From: Ancistrus triradiatus | Lineage: Eukaryota > Chordata > Actinopteri > Siluriformes > Loricariidae | Reading direction: 5' to 3' | DNA: 64,000 nt | Assembly (NCBI GenBank): GCA_025084515.1 | Contig: JAJAGP010000761.1 | Location: forward strand, 10,001-74,000 | Part shown: positions 31,705 to 43,559 of the stretch, one piece after another | How positions within the stretch are numbered: the first letter of the stretch is position 1 | Layout of the letters: each line of letters opens with the position of its first letter | Position numbers and translations under genes: made by a program | Notes under the pieces: model-generated | The model's input: only the letters and a program-made list of their open reading frames with translations | Told to the model about the DNA's origin: nothing | Database searches by the model: none

Positions 31705-32159
31705 TAAAACCACTTGTTTTCCAGTGAAGACCTGAAGGGATCTTTGGGGTGTTACTACACTGCTGTCCGACTGAACATGCCTCGCTGTTACTCCAGTTAA
31801 TTTTTGCAGATGATATTATTCCATTTGTAAGTCACGTGTAATACTAAAATATTGATGTCTCTTTGTCCATTTAGCATTATGATGATGTCGTTCAGTGTAA
31901 GCGGACACGCAAAACATGTCTCAGCAGTTTGGGTTTAAAATACCTTTAATCAATCTTTAATTTATTTAAAATGGCTATATTGCCAGGAAATACAGCATAC
32001 CTAACAGAGCACACCACTGCCTTACTTCCCTACAGACTTTGAAAGGAATGCATAACCCATCATTAAACTTCAGCACACTCTCAAACACTCTTACTTAAAA
32101 CCCAAACCTTCTGGGGATTTCCACAGGCATCCATACTCAACTCTGTTAAAAAGCTTTCT

Positions 32160-32626
32160 CTTGATCTAAAGAGTTAAAACCCATATTCAGGCCATCTCAG
32201 ATGGGAGATACGGTTGTCAAATATGGACCCCCCCCCCCCCCACGCAGTATTTCTGATCAGGATGGATCACCTCCTCCACAATATTCCCAAGGCTATTTAC
32301 CAGCACTTTTGAGAGTAGCTTTACAGATTATAAATACAGGGCTCCACTGTATTAGAAAGGTCACCTTTTTTGGGCAGTAGTGTGAGGACCGGTCTAATGT
32401 ATCTCTGCTGTACTTTTCCCTTTGACAGACTGGTGTTGAGGACCTCCAGCAGGTCTTCTGCTATGGTCCAGAAGGTCTTATAGAACTCTGCTGGTAGGCC
32501 ACCAATCCCCAGGGCTGTGCTATTGTCTGTGACCTGCTGTGTTAAACTCTCCAGAGACGCTAGGTAGGTAAAAAACTGTTCAGTTGCCTGATCCTTAACT
32601 GTTTTCAGTACTGAACAACTGCTCAA
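32160..32626 (-). pseudogene. L1-Tx1-like LINE, RT fragment of ORF2
   Basis: Minus-strand peptide IGGLPAEFYKTFWTIAEDLL, then LPKKGDLSNTVEP, then after a frameshift IVEEVIHPDQKYCV and SIFDNRISHLR. These match the fingers/palm entry of L1-Tx1-like RTs. A run of 14 C at 32228-32241 replaces the expected codons for a Pro-Gly-Arg-like motif. The order relative to 27740-28801 is correct for one element. Confidence 0.78.
32228..32241. repeat. Poly(C) tract
   Basis: Fourteen C in a row inside the LINE RT remnant; an expanded homopolymer. Confidence 0.95.
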
Positions 32627-33089
32627 AAAATCTCACTGCTCTCTTGTTTTTCTGTAGTTTGTGAATGAAGCGTCTAAGTCAGTTCTTCCTCTCCAGGATG
32701 AACAAAAAATAAATAAAATGGAAGGGGCATCCATCTGATCTATACTCTGAAAGCATGCTCTTATTAGAGCACCATGCAATTTAAGGCCCGGAAGGTCTGA
32801 CAAGTTCGTTTTTTTTGTTGTTGTTTTTTTGTCTCTCTTAAGGTCTGAACATGGTTCAGGTTACCAGCCAATTCTGTTAAAAGCTGTAACCTTGTGATTT
32901 CCTATTCTAACTCTTTCATAGATTGAGCTAGTCCCCGTGTAGCACTGGCAGTGTACTGATGACATCATTGTTTAATTTGCATCTTTTTAAAATACCAGTA
33001 TAACAGTTTCTTTCCATACTTTCTTGCACTAAAATAATGTATTAAAGAAAGATAATTTAAGATTATAGATAAAGCTGTATTAAAACACC

Positions 33090-33250
33090 ATTGACATTTA
33101 CAGCATTTAGCAGACGCCCTTATCCAGAGCGACTTACAATTGATACAATCTTTCAATGCAAGCAGTTGTGGGTTAAGGGTCTTGCTCAAGGACCCAACAG
33201 TAACAGCTTGGCAGAGGTGGGATTTGAACTCTGGACTTTCTGGTCCAGAG
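33090..33250 (-). mobile_element. SINE-B
   Basis: Plus text 'tttacagcatttagcagacg', 'ttatccagagcgacttacaa', 'ttgctcaaggacccaacagt' and the head 'gggatttgaactctggac' (B box on the minus strand). Well preserved. Confidence 0.85.
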
Positions 33251-33254
33251 TCCA

Positions 33255-33335
33255 GTATGAGTGGCATGGAGGTGCAGTGGTTAGCACTGTTGCCTCACAG
33301 CTTATGAGATCCCCAGTTCAATCTTGACCTTGGAC
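33255..33335 (+). mobile_element. SINE tRNA-like head
   Basis: 'ggtgcagtggttagcactgt' (A-box-like) and 'cagttcaatcttgacc' (B-box-like) in plus orientation, cut off after about 80 bp by repeat C. Confidence 0.6.
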
Positions 33336-33339
33336 AGTC

Positions 33340-33500
33340 AAGTCAGGTTTATTTATATAGCGCTTTTTACCATTGAGCATTGTCTCAAAACAGCTTTACA
33401 ATTTTACATTATTATCTTCTAATCTAATCTTCTTTGTCCAGTCCCCTGAGCAAGCCTATGGTGACACCAAGACTCAATAAGGGACCCATTCTCCTTGGGT
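33340..33500. repeat. Dispersed repeat C
   Basis: 'ggtttatttatatagcgctt', 'gagcattgtctcaaaacagc' and 'gagcaagcctatggtgacac': the longest copy of the family also at 16790 and 45455. Confidence 0.7.
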
Positions 33501-33689
33501 GGGTTAGATAATAAATGTAAGATTGAAACTAATTTATTTAGACAAATAATGTAGTAATAATTAAAAAAAACAGAAACTAACTAAATATTAACATAAATAA
33601 AAGATTGAATAAAATAATGTAAAAATATGCATATCGGCATTATTTAGTCCGATACACATATTTACTTGTGGAGTTAGTTTTGTTTTCAG

Positions 33690-34800
33690 TCTTTTATATC
33701 AGGGAAGTAGTCACCTATTTTCATCAGTCTCATGTTTTTGGCTGTTTTGAGGAAGAATCTAATTTTGTTTAGGTTGTAGTTTGTTTCTGACCCAGCCTCA
33801 TTCAGCAGAGCCTGACACACTGTGCTCTATTGAGAACTATCTCAGTTTCAATCTCTGAATAGTGCTGAACAGGGTTATTTTCTGTTTTCTTTATCTGGTC
33901 TGGTTTGTAGCAGTGTTGTATCTTTCTCTTTCTTCCTCTTTGTGGGTGTGTAAAAAAAAAACAAAAATAGGTCTGTTTCCATCTAGTGCCAGTTCGTGTT
34001 ACAGTCTACGAGAGAATCAATGTCAATGTTCTCATCATTAGGGGTTAGATTTAGGTCTGGGGTAAAATGTGGCTCTTTACTGGTGCTGGTGTTAGTTGCT
34101 GTCTGTGCTGGACAGGTGGAGGAGGAGGAGGAGGAGGAGGATGTAGAGAAGAGAGGAACTGATACTTGCACCAGTTGTATGTGTGGGCTGCTCCTGCTCA
34201 CCACTATTCCTCACTCTGCTCTCACCACCTTCACTACTCTCAGTATTTAAAACATTTAGATTCGCTGTTGCCATTTTTTTTTTTCTAAATCACAGGCATG
34301 CACTACATGCCCATTCTGAATGCAGCAAAAGCATCTCATGTTGTTGTTTGGCAGCAACATTACGTAGTCAAACCCTCTATTCTTAAAGTTAGAGTGCACT
34401 TGAGCTTAGTCTTGTTGTTTAATCATGTACGTGAATCTCCTGGAAGGTGCTACATTTTTAATAAGTCAGATTTGTTCCAGCTTAGTTATTTTTTTAAACA
34501 GAAACCTGCAATGTGAGTGCTCTCTAACCAGCATCTCTTCTTTAATAAAAGAGACAGCTACTTTTCTGGATGGAGTGTAGAGAGGAAGCAGGTTAGTAAG
34601 CAAGCCACTGATCACCTCATTATCATCCAAGTCTTTGGTCATTTTAGCAAGGTTTAAGAACATAACCACACACGTTCATGCCTAACTATGTTCGCTGCAG
34701 CCAGGCTGCTCCACTCCACACCTTCACACCGCTCGACATTAGTTTTCAAAAAACCCACCACCTGTGCCACCATGCTTTCTAGCCACACACTGGTGCTGAT
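33690..34800 (-). pseudogene. L1-Tx1-like LINE, ORF1 (CCHC) remnant
   Basis: Reading the minus strand from 34800: KVAVSFIKEEMLVREHSHC-type text at 34570-34480, then, after a frameshift, a zinc knuckle CFCCIQNGHVVHAC (about 34340-34295) with perfect C-x2-C-x4-H-x4-C spacing. Acidic/Ser-rich tail text follows to 33983. The order and zinc knuckle fit the nucleic-acid-binding ORF1 of fish L1-Tx1-like LINEs. It is followed on the same strand by the ORF2 pieces, so 34.8 to 27.7 kb may be one broken 5-7 kb element. Confidence 0.65.
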
Positions 34801-34986
34801 GCCTGAAAACGCGCACTGAGCTCTGGTGTGTTAATATATGCAAACAACGTTAAATTGTTCTCAGAAAAAAAATTGCAAAATAGAAAAGTTAAAGAATATG
34901 AAGAAATGAAAAACAAAAGAGGGGCACTCAACCACACACTCGCACTCACATTCACCACGCTTCGCCCACTCACTCTCAGCATCCAC

Positions 34987-34989
<3 letters not shown>

Positions 34990-35051
<62 letters not shown>

Positions 35052-35052
35052 G

Positions 35053-35125
<73 letters not shown>
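34990..35125. repeat. (GA)n/(GT)n polypurine-rich microsatellite
   Basis: About 27 GA units, then a short (GT)9 block, then about 23 GA units. Long homopurine runs of this type can form triplex DNA. Frames over it give Arg-Glu or Ser-Leu repeats and are not genes. Confidence 0.95.
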
Positions 35126-35128
<3 letters not shown>

Positions 35129-35339
35129 GATCCTTATTCTGCATCTGCTTGCATTCTCTCACCCATTTATTTTCTATGGTTTGTGAGATTTCACCACAAA
35201 GCCACAGATACAGAACATTTTATCCAACAAAAGATTAATTAACACAGTTATTAATTGTATTTGTTAAAATGTCTGAAGAATGTCAGTTTTATGGCAGTCA
35301 CATAAGCCAAAACATAACTACAATAGAGGAAAATTCCTG

Positions 35340-36330
35340 TCATGGCTTAATATTTTGCACTCTGCCTTTTCTGCCCCAACGCCACGTCCACGGTCCCTGC
35401 TCTGCCTGATGCTGTACCTGCAGGCCCCACTCTGCCCTGCATTGTGTTTAAAGTCTCCACAGCTCACAAGGTGGCCCAGACACTCAAACATTTGCTACAT
35501 GAGACACCAGTTTCATCGTTTGAAGCTCCAGTCTTAACCTTGCATTGGTGCCCAGTCTTCACTACTGAGTTTACTGTTGTTTTGGTTATTTAACTCTGTT
35601 TTTTGCCCCATTTGATTGATTACTTTCAATAAAATGTTGCCCCCAGGGAGACAGCAGAAGTCAGTTTTGTGTGGGACACAACTGTGTTGGCAGCAGCAAC
35701 TGAAAACATAGCAGTTTCACTGCCTGTCACTGAACCCGAGTCGTGTCAATGTGCCCTTGGTTTGCTTGCTCCGACCATCGATTCTGCAAGCATCATGCTC
35801 CTCATCTCGCTGCTTTCCGGTTGCACTGTCTCCTGGGCCACTGCCATGTGGAACCACCATGGAGAGGGAACCCGCATCTACAGATGGTTCCTGGATGCTT
35901 TCTACCCTCTTTTTTAACCATCCTCATGGTGGTCAAGGCAGCAGAGAGCTCCCACCACCTCTTGTCACACACTATCACCACATCAGCCCCTTTGCTTCAA
36001 TACTGGTACCTGCCTCGGCTTCCATCTTGGCTCCTGTAGTTCTTGTCTCAGCTCCAGTGGTTCATGTCCCAGTTTGTGTAGTTCCTGTCCTGTCCCCATT
36101 GTTTTCTAGCCATGATCCTGGTAAGCTCTGATCCCTACTCCCATTTTTTTACTGTGTGGCTTTGTTTTTGGGACTCTGCTCTTCCTCATGTTTGTACATT
36201 CTGCCCAGTGGGACTGTTTTTGTTAACTCTCTTCACACTTTGTTTTCACGCTTCTTTGTCTTCACTGGTGAGTTTTTGTCTGCTTTCACTGTTGTTTTGG
36301 TTATTTAACGCTGGACTGTTGAGAATACAC
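35340..36330 (+). mobile_element. Small gag-only LTR-type element
   Basis: 'actgttgttttggttattta' occurs at 35573 and again at 36288, each preceded by 'gtcttcact', as expected for two LTR copies 715 bp apart. The left copy continues to an AATAAA-containing end ('caataaaatgttgccccc', about 35627-35645). Between them lies a gag remnant (35690-35917) and a Val/Pro/Ala repeat-like tail (ILVPASASILAPVVLVSAP). No polymerase. Non-autonomous status is inferred. Confidence 0.5.
35669..35917 (+). pseudogene. Ty3-type Gag remnant
   Basis: The frame contains MLLISLLSGCTVSWATAMWN and IYRWFLDAFYPLF. This matches the retrotransposon-Gag pattern 'hhIshLsG.AL.WA..hW' followed by 'F...F...F'. It ends at a stop at 35917. 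The N-terminal PVTEPE is also as expected for the start of the domain. Confidence 0.7.
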
Positions 36331-36587
36331 TGGGCACAGACAGAGGTACACCATGGACATGGACAGCAAGGTTCCATAACCGCAGCACCCGACCTTCACA
36401 TCACAAACTCAGCCTGGGGTTGAGCCATGAGTTTTCATGAAGTTCTCTTTCCAGCAGCTGGGTCTTACTAATATTAGGTCTCAGGACTTTTATGTGATTA
36501 TATGTGCTCAAACATAAGACTGTAATATATAATCATGTATACACTGACAATGTTTTTGAACTACTGCTGTATGAAAGGTGCTCTATA

Positions 36588-36589
36588 AA

Positions 36590-36639
<50 letters not shown>
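36588..36639. repeat. (ATT)n microsatellite
   Basis: Seventeen ATT units following 'gctctataaat'. Confidence 0.95.
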
Positions 36640-36642
<3 letters not shown>

Positions 36643-37980
36643 AGAAAGTGTCCTAGGCTGGTGACTCCTTTACTTTTCAAGCAAAACATGTTATTGTCGA
36701 TAATGAATGTGGCACATTGCCTGGATATTAATGGTGTGAACTCTATTTAAATTCTACAGAACTGACAGTAGATCATCACTTTTACATCCACAGGAACAGA
36801 ACAAGAACCTGGTGTCTGTGTCTGTAGCTGTATTCAGTCAAATTAAACACAATCTCTAACAGAGACATGCATGCTATTTCACATACACACCTACCATATG
36901 GTTGTACTTTGTGTGTATATATATATATATATATATCTGCTGTTGACAGTTTGTCAGTCACCATAAACCAGGGCTGCATATGGCAGTGTGGCAGTTACTG
37001 TATCTGAGTAATAAGTCAAACTGTACAAAATATTCTCTCTAATGATTTTTTTTCTAATCTAGGTTCTAATAACCTTGTTCTAACACTAATCCTAACTCCA
37101 ATAGACAGATGTCCTGTCAGGTACTTGCTATGGGGACATCCAGTGTTGTGTTATACAGTACCTTTTAATTAAGAAAGTTACATACTTGGATAAATAGTGC
37201 AGTGTGGTATTCAATATTCACAATTAAGTGAAAAAAAAAAATTATAGGTGGCTTTCTTAATAAAATATCTACAACTTCAATGGAAGGTGGTGTAACAGTT
37301 CATTTGGGAGACACCCTATTACAGAATGACTGACAACTGATACAATATTAAGCTACAATCAAAGATGAGGTTCTACATAATATGTAATACAAACAAAGGA
37401 AAATTCAGTATACTTTGTGAAATTGTTTTTGAATTTTTTTGTTATTTCTATTATATCCATATTGTATTTGTTATTACTTATTCTGAATGCCCTTTAAAAG
37501 CAACAGACACTTTATATGGTATGTACTTTTTGTTTGTTGCTGTATAATGACTGTTTGCTGTGAGATTTTCAGTAAAAGCTTGTAAAACTCATGGAAGGTT
37601 GGTTCTGCTTTCACTGGCTTTGCTGTTGAGTAAGCTGCACCAGCATGTCATCCTGCACTGTCTTCCACCTGTGCATTATCGCAGGCTCTGTGTCCAACTA
37701 GGCATGCCTTCAAGAAGTGTTATACTGAACATCTTCAACTACATTGCCTGGAAGATTTGAAAAAGATTTGTGCCAACTGTGCATCTCTCAGTGGGACTGT
37801 CTGGCAGGCGACACGATGTACCGAACCCAACTGTCCAGATATGCTTGCCTAAACACCGAGAGCGGTAATATTTAATGCATGTTTTCCCCCAATGTGACAA
37901 CAAGTAAAAAAACACTGCACACAAAAATGAAGCAATATCTCCAATTACTAACAAATTCATCGTCATAACCATTGCAAACC
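36640..37980. other. No gene seen
   Basis: AT-rich; a (TA)10 run at 36916-36936; a 56-bp SINE-B-like scrap at about 37300-37350 ('agaatgactgacaactgata'). Short frames have no domains. Confidence 0.5.
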
Positions 37981-37982
37981 TA

Positions 37983-38311
37983 CAGTGGTGGTGCTTGTAA
38001 GTTTGAGAATACTTTCGAATTTTCTGTAATTACGCATACACATAATCTAATACATCATGAGAATTTAACAAGTCTTAAAAGTAGTTAAAGAGAACTTAAT
38101 AAAAAAAAAGAAACAAAATATATTTAGTCATTTATTTATTGAAGAAAATCATCTAATGCTACATATCTGTGGGTGGCACAAGGTATGTGAATCTCTACAA
38201 TTTGCAGTTAATTTGAAAATTAAATTAGTGTTTCAATCAATGGGATGTCAATCATGGCACACTATTATTTTTAGCGAAAAGGGATCTATCAAAGTCTGAT
38301 CTTCACAGCAC
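37983..38311 (+). mobile_element. Tc1/mariner family 1, 5' fragment
   Basis: 'cagtggtggtgcttgtaagt' (TA at 37981-37982) and then the normal order of terminal-region blocks down to 'ggatctatcaaagtctgatc'. It stops before the transposase start. Divergent. Confidence 0.75.
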
Positions 38312-39019
38312 AAAATAATTAATGAAACAATGAATAAAATAGAAAAAGCACAAAACAGATGCTGGATTATTTCTGAACAGAGTGATAGATGGAGTATCGG
38401 TACAGAGCGGCTATGGTTGGGAATTTTGACAAGGTTTGATGAATGGACATAACGCCAGTCCACAGTCTGCATTTAAAGGTTATCAGGCACCAGAGTGAGA
38501 TGTGTCTTCAGATCTGAAATAAATTAGAAATAATTAAACTCATCTGAAGGAAGTTATCAAGTCATTGCTGGAGCTTCTCAGACGAGTTGTGGTACAATGC
38601 TAATGAGTCCGTTCATGAAGTAGCAAATGGAGCCAAATCTTTCAAACCTAGCCATCCTACAAGAAATGACTGGGCCGTCTGATTTCACAGTTTGTGGGTT
38701 GGTGCACACTGAAAAAAAATCCCATAAAACACAATATGAACATAATAAAAACACAGTATAGTAACTATAAACAGTAATTAAATGACATTTTAGCCCTAAA
38801 ACAACTGCTAGCTGAGAAGGCTGCCAAGGCCACACAGCCTCCTCTCTAAGGGTCAGATGTCCTTATCAAGCACCAGCTCCCTGCAATGCCTGGCAGCCAC
38901 TCCCAAAAACACCTAGAACATACAGGCACCTGTAAAGTCAGTGATATAGTCAGTCAAATGAAGTGGCATGCAGTATTCCCTCTGTGAATGGCATATCCTG
39001 GTTGGGTCGCAGACATTAG
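38312..39019. other. No gene seen
   Basis: Contains short chance frames only. From about 38830 the text ('agatgtccttatcaagcacc') may already belong to the LTR retrotransposon remnant at its right. Confidence 0.4.
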
Positions 39020-39480
39020 CTTCGCTGGGTGTGACGCTCACGTCCAAACATTAACTTGGCTGGGGTGAATCCCATGGACTCCTGCACAGCTGCCTGACAA
39101 GCCAACAACATAAAAGGTCCCTGTCAGACAGGCGCTGGCAAGTTAAATCAACATTGTTAGGTTGAACCTCTCCAGCAGACATCACAATGTGGATAGAAGC
39201 CCTTCTGGATTTTGAGCTGCTTACACACCTCAGCTGTGACTCACCTTGCATTTGCACCCTTAGTCACTGTGGAATCCTTCTGGGATGCAAGACACTTTCC
39301 AGAAGTGACTCAGCCATGATAGCAGCACTCTGTTCTGGTCTGGGGCCACATACACCTCAGGCCATTTGATGAAACAGTTCAAGGTGAAAATTATGAAGCG
39401 GCCCCCCAATCAGTTTCTGGAAATTGACCAAGCACATCTAGCTGTATTGTAGCGTCAACAATGGAGCATACAAGCACTCA
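39020..39480 (-). pseudogene. Ty3-type integrase remnant
   Basis: Minus-strand pieces in order: IQLDVLGQFPETDWG (integrase core entry, about 39460-39410), EVCKQLKIQKG (about 39235-39200) and AAVQESMGFTPAKLMFGRER (about 39105-39030). These are hallmark strings of Ty3-type integrases of fish. Several stops and frameshifts separate them, and the DDE residues around the centre are not preserved. Pol-like text may extend to about 39900. Confidence 0.75.
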
Positions 39481-39949
39481 ACTTTTCCCTTAACGGGTTC
39501 AAGCTACACAGCTGGGCCTGTAGAATGACTGTTGAGCTGCTGGAGTGTTTTTAAAACAATGAATTGCTTGGCCCATGCAGCTCCCCCAGGTGGCACCCTT
39601 GTCACTCTTAGAGCCAGTTTCACTGAGAGTAGTAGGCCTTCAGGAGTGGAGCATAAGTTGTCACTGCCACCCATTCTGCCTTCGACCCACCCAAGCTACT
39701 ACTGAAGCTGGGTGAGCTCCTTGTCTAGCTTCTGTGCCTGGAATAACTTATCAGTACCCAGCATCAATAGCCCAAATGAGTTATATGGCTGTGATTGCCA
39801 CTGTCCAGGCATAATGTTGAGCCACTGTTAAAGCCACATGGAAGAGCCAGACAGGCTCAGCACTTGGCTCTCCCAGTTCTGCCTCAACATTTCTGATAGC
39901 ATCGATTTTCTTCTGCTGTCAGTAGGTTCATCTCATCACTTTAGTCCTA

Positions 39950-40030
39950 AAATAAAGAAATAAAACCCAGTGTACCAGACATGCAATGAATGTGTGGAGC
40001 CACCGAAGACACAGTGCCCACCCTGTCACT
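39950..40030. repeat. Repeat shared with 56.74-56.83 kb
   Basis: 'aaataaagaaataaaaccca', 'gtgtaccagacatgcaatga' and 'ggagccaccgaagacac' are closely matched at 56746-56815 in the same orientation. It is probably part of the LTR retrotransposon to its left. Confidence 0.6.
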
Positions 40031-40069
40031 AGCCAGGGTTGCTGCCAACAACAGAATATGATTGTATTA

Positions 40070-41714
40070 TTATGAAAGATATATGACCTTTGTGGGGGTC
40101 ATATAGGGATAGAATATATTCATTCAGAAAACAACATGATAGAATATATTCATTAAATACTGTGTCTACACATTATAGCACTTACACTATACAATTTAGC
40201 ACTTATACTATTTATAGCAAGAAATCTGAAAAAAAAACAATGTTCAGAAGCATTCAGTGTGCAAGAAAAGATAGCAAGCTTTCTACTTCATGCAACATAT
40301 ACTGTATACTGCCATATTAAGTAAATAAACCTGACAGAAACAAAACAAAGAACAGTTCCAGATAATGGTATTTTAAATCATCTTAAGTACTCTGACTGGA
40401 GAGCACTTAGAAGGAAATATTATGTGTCACAACAATTTCAGGTTTGATCAATCTCTTGTATTAGATTTTAGATTGTGCTCCATTATACAAATTAGTTTGC
40501 CCCCATTTATTTCTGTGCTACAGGACCTGCTTGTCTTTGGAATGAAAGCTATGAAACGTATACTGTAGCAGCTTCAGACCATTTGGCCTTGTGAATAAAT
40601 GTCATGTTTAGTACAAATGTTTACTCCAATGTGTACTGTCTTAAATCTAGTTTATATCTAGTTTATATTAAACATTTTTGTAAAATCTAGTGTGTGAGGG
40701 TAATACTCCATAAGTTATTCAGGAATGTGGATATAAGCCTCTGAATATACTGTTCCTGATTAAGTTAAGTTTCTTATAGGATTTAAGAAATGACTTCAAA
40801 ACTGACCCTTAAACTGATGCTTTGATAGTGATCTTGTGATAGTGCAGTGATTCTGACTACACCAGGCAGCCCAGCAATGAAGCTGACTTAGTTTTTCAAA
40901 ACTGATCAAACACCTAAAGGAAATCTAATAAACTCTTGTACAATATATGATCAGGAGAGCCCATTTATTGTTTGATGTACAAACCCAGTGGATGGTGCTC
41001 TGGATGACTGCAGTTTCCTTGTCCAAGTAGAAAAGAGCTGATCTTCAGCGACATTGCATTGTTTGGATAATTAGTTGAAGTGTTCAATGTTCTGGCTAAG
41101 TCTGAATATTAAACTCTGTGTGACTCAGCTGTAGTCATATGTGCTCATGAAAGTTGCACCTCACTTCATTACCAACATATTACCTACCCTGTGGGACAGC
41201 TGTTAGACAACTGAGCAAAATAAATCATCCATGGCTGCTACTTCAACAATATGTGAACAATATAAAAAGCAGAAAATGTACTTGGTAATTGGAGAGATAT
41301 GAATGAAGAACCCATCATGCACTTGCTAATAAGCTTCATAATGAGATACATGTCTGCATAGTATGTTTTTTGCTTAAAGATATTGATAGTGAGATAGGCC
41401 TATTTGGTCTTACATTCACGTTGGGTAGCTTAGATAGGCGCCCAGTGTTGTATATAGTGAATAATTCCAACACAATGTAGGTGCTTTATAGAGATCTGTT
41501 GTAACTTGCATTGTTAATTGTAAGCATTGGAGCAGTTCCTATTAATATGCAAATATTCCTCACATTCTCCCAGTGGCAAACTATGTTAATGTGATGTTTC
41601 TTTTACATAACATTTTAGTGTTAACACATAAAATCTGATGAACCTCATAATGTGAACATGTTCAAATCTAAAAATCTCTCAGGGATTCTAGTCTGAGTCC
41701 TCATTACTGGCATA
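40070..41714. other. No gene seen
   Basis: AT-rich. A tandem pair 'atagaatatattcatt' occurs at 40110 and 40140. No domain-bearing frame. Confidence 0.55.
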
Positions 41715-41716
41715 TA

Positions 41717-42328
41717 CAGTTGGATTTGAAAGTTTGTGAACCCTTTAGAGTGTTTCTTTTTTTTCAGCATTAATATGCTGTGAAGGATCAATAGATTTTT
41801 TCATATATATACTCCAGCCTGATGACCACAAGCAACTTTTTTTTTCTGAGGTCCTCAGAAAGCTTTTTTGTTCATCCCATGATACACTTCCAAAAATATG
41901 TGCTTTCTAGATCAGACTCAGATATTTCCTTGTTCTTTAAATACAATAGTGAGCCCACTCTTGCCTGAGTCAGCCAAACAGCCAGACAAGCAGCCACTGC
42001 AAATAAGAATTTGTTTATAAAGACTTCCCTGGTTAAAATAAATTTTAAATAAATAAGTAAATTAAATTGGCACCCCATTGAAACTGCAACTGAAAACACT
42101 GGACTCTAATTTCACCTTTAGATTAACTGTAATCCTAGACTTTCACATAGTTATGTCACTCACAAATATGTAACCTTGGGTAATTTCCCTCAATAATAAA
42201 TGAACAAGTACAATATGTGTATGTGTATATCTGTTATTTAATAGTGTTCTCTTTGTCTAGTTTTAGAACTTGTGAGACAATTTGAAGATGTTTAAGTCAT
42301 ATTTGTGCAGAAATTCTAGCACCACTTG
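41717..42328 (-). mobile_element. Tc1/mariner family 1, internally deleted
   Basis: Left end 'cagttggatttgaaagtttg' (TA at 41715-41716) and right end '...gaaattctagcaccact'. Only about 610 bp remain, with the transposase start region ('gaggtcctcagaaagc', minus strand) near 41850-41890. The transposase is deleted. Confidence 0.75.
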
Positions 42329-42985
42329 TTAACACTCGCCATATTAAAATCCAGGCGAACCGTGAAAACAAAAAGTAAAACGGGTTTTAGGACCCAAATG
42401 CAGTTAGCTCCAGATGGAAATTGTGAACCATAATATAAATGAATAACAGAAACAGAATAACCCTACACAAAAATTATGTAAATAAAACAACAATGAAAAT
42501 GACTTCAATGGCTGAGGATCCCTGGGTGGATGCGTGGGTTAACGTTGTTTTAACCCAACCGGCAACTCAAAAAACGAACAGAAAAAAAACAAACATAGGC
42601 CAAGCATACAACGCCCCTATGCGGCGGTACAGTTATGGCATGGCTCCGCTACGCAAACAGCGCACAGGTTTGCGTCTGCGCACGGGGTCAAGTGTGCCAC
42701 GGGGACTCCCACGGGGTTATGGAAGCGTGGCACGGATGCGGAAGGGAAAAGGACAAGGCTGAGTCGACAGCGTAGCGTCCTTTCAAAAGCGATCGTGTGG
42801 GGAGCACTACTTCCCGCGATCGCAGTGAGGAAGAGATAACCCAAAGCCTGAACACCTGGCAGCGAGTGAGGGAAAAGGCAGGGGACGCGCATCGTTGTAG
42901 CGAGCGAGCCAAAGCCGCCGAAAAAGAGGGCGAGACCTAGAGGCAAACAGGGTGCATGCGCAGGTATCTAACCCTACACAAAAGT
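42329..42985 (-). repeat. Repeat R, longest copy
   Basis: It begins directly after the Tc1 end with 'tgttaacactcgccatatt'. It carries the R blocks shared with 2487-2648 in its left part and those shared with 290-530 in its right part, so it links the two fragments as one family. A 15-bp direct repeat TAACCCTACACAAAA lies at 42458-42472 and 42969-42983. The right half is GC-rich with 'gatcg' words. Frames on either strand (107-109 codons) do not resemble known proteins. Confidence 0.6.
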
Positions 42986-43329
42986 TACGCCCTAACTTAC
43001 CACCAGTCTCTAAACTGTATCGTTGCTGACGGTCTTAAAACCTGTTTAAATGCTAGCATTCTTTTTCCATTTGCGCTTTGGATACTTCAATGTATAATTA
43101 TATGAACCATCAATAGGTTGCTTTCAATAGGTGCATTCTTTGAGTAGTAATGCATTTTCCAGTTTTATTAATGGGTACTTATTATATTGAATTTTATTAG
43201 TGGTACTTATTGTATTTTTTACAATAACATAATAGTACCATTAGCATTATATCTCAACCATTATTATACCATTGACTGTGGAGGATTGTCACACAGACCA
43301 TCAAACAAAATTTAATATATGACAAAGAC

Positions 43330-43545
43330 AATCTGGCTCAGTGGGTAGCTCTGTCACCTCATGTCTCTAAAGTGCCCATATTGTGTGAGTGAGTGAGTGT
43401 GTGAGTGATTGTGCCCTACGATGGATTGGTACTCTGTCTAAAGTTGTCCTTGCCTGTGCCCTGTGCCACAGGCTAGGTACTGGCTTTTCTGTGACATTGA
43501 TCAGGATTAAGTGGTTAAGAAAATGAATGAATTAATGAATGAACA
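43330..43545 (+). mobile_element. SINE-A with head
   Basis: 'ctggctcagtgggtagctct' (A-box-like) at the left, body 'gtgccctacgatggattggt', end 'aagtggttaagaaaatgaatga'. The B box region is partly lost after 'cacctcatg'. Confidence 0.75.
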
Positions 43546-43559
43546 AAAACAATGAATAC

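Noticed and set aside
34779..35238. Frames of 127-136 codons over the (GA)n tract
   Set aside because: Leu-Ser/Arg-Glu/Thr-His dipeptide repeats follow from the microsatellite itself.
42439..42946. 107- and 109-codon frames in repeat R
   Set aside because: They overlap on opposite strands, have no known domain and are explained by the GC-rich repeat.
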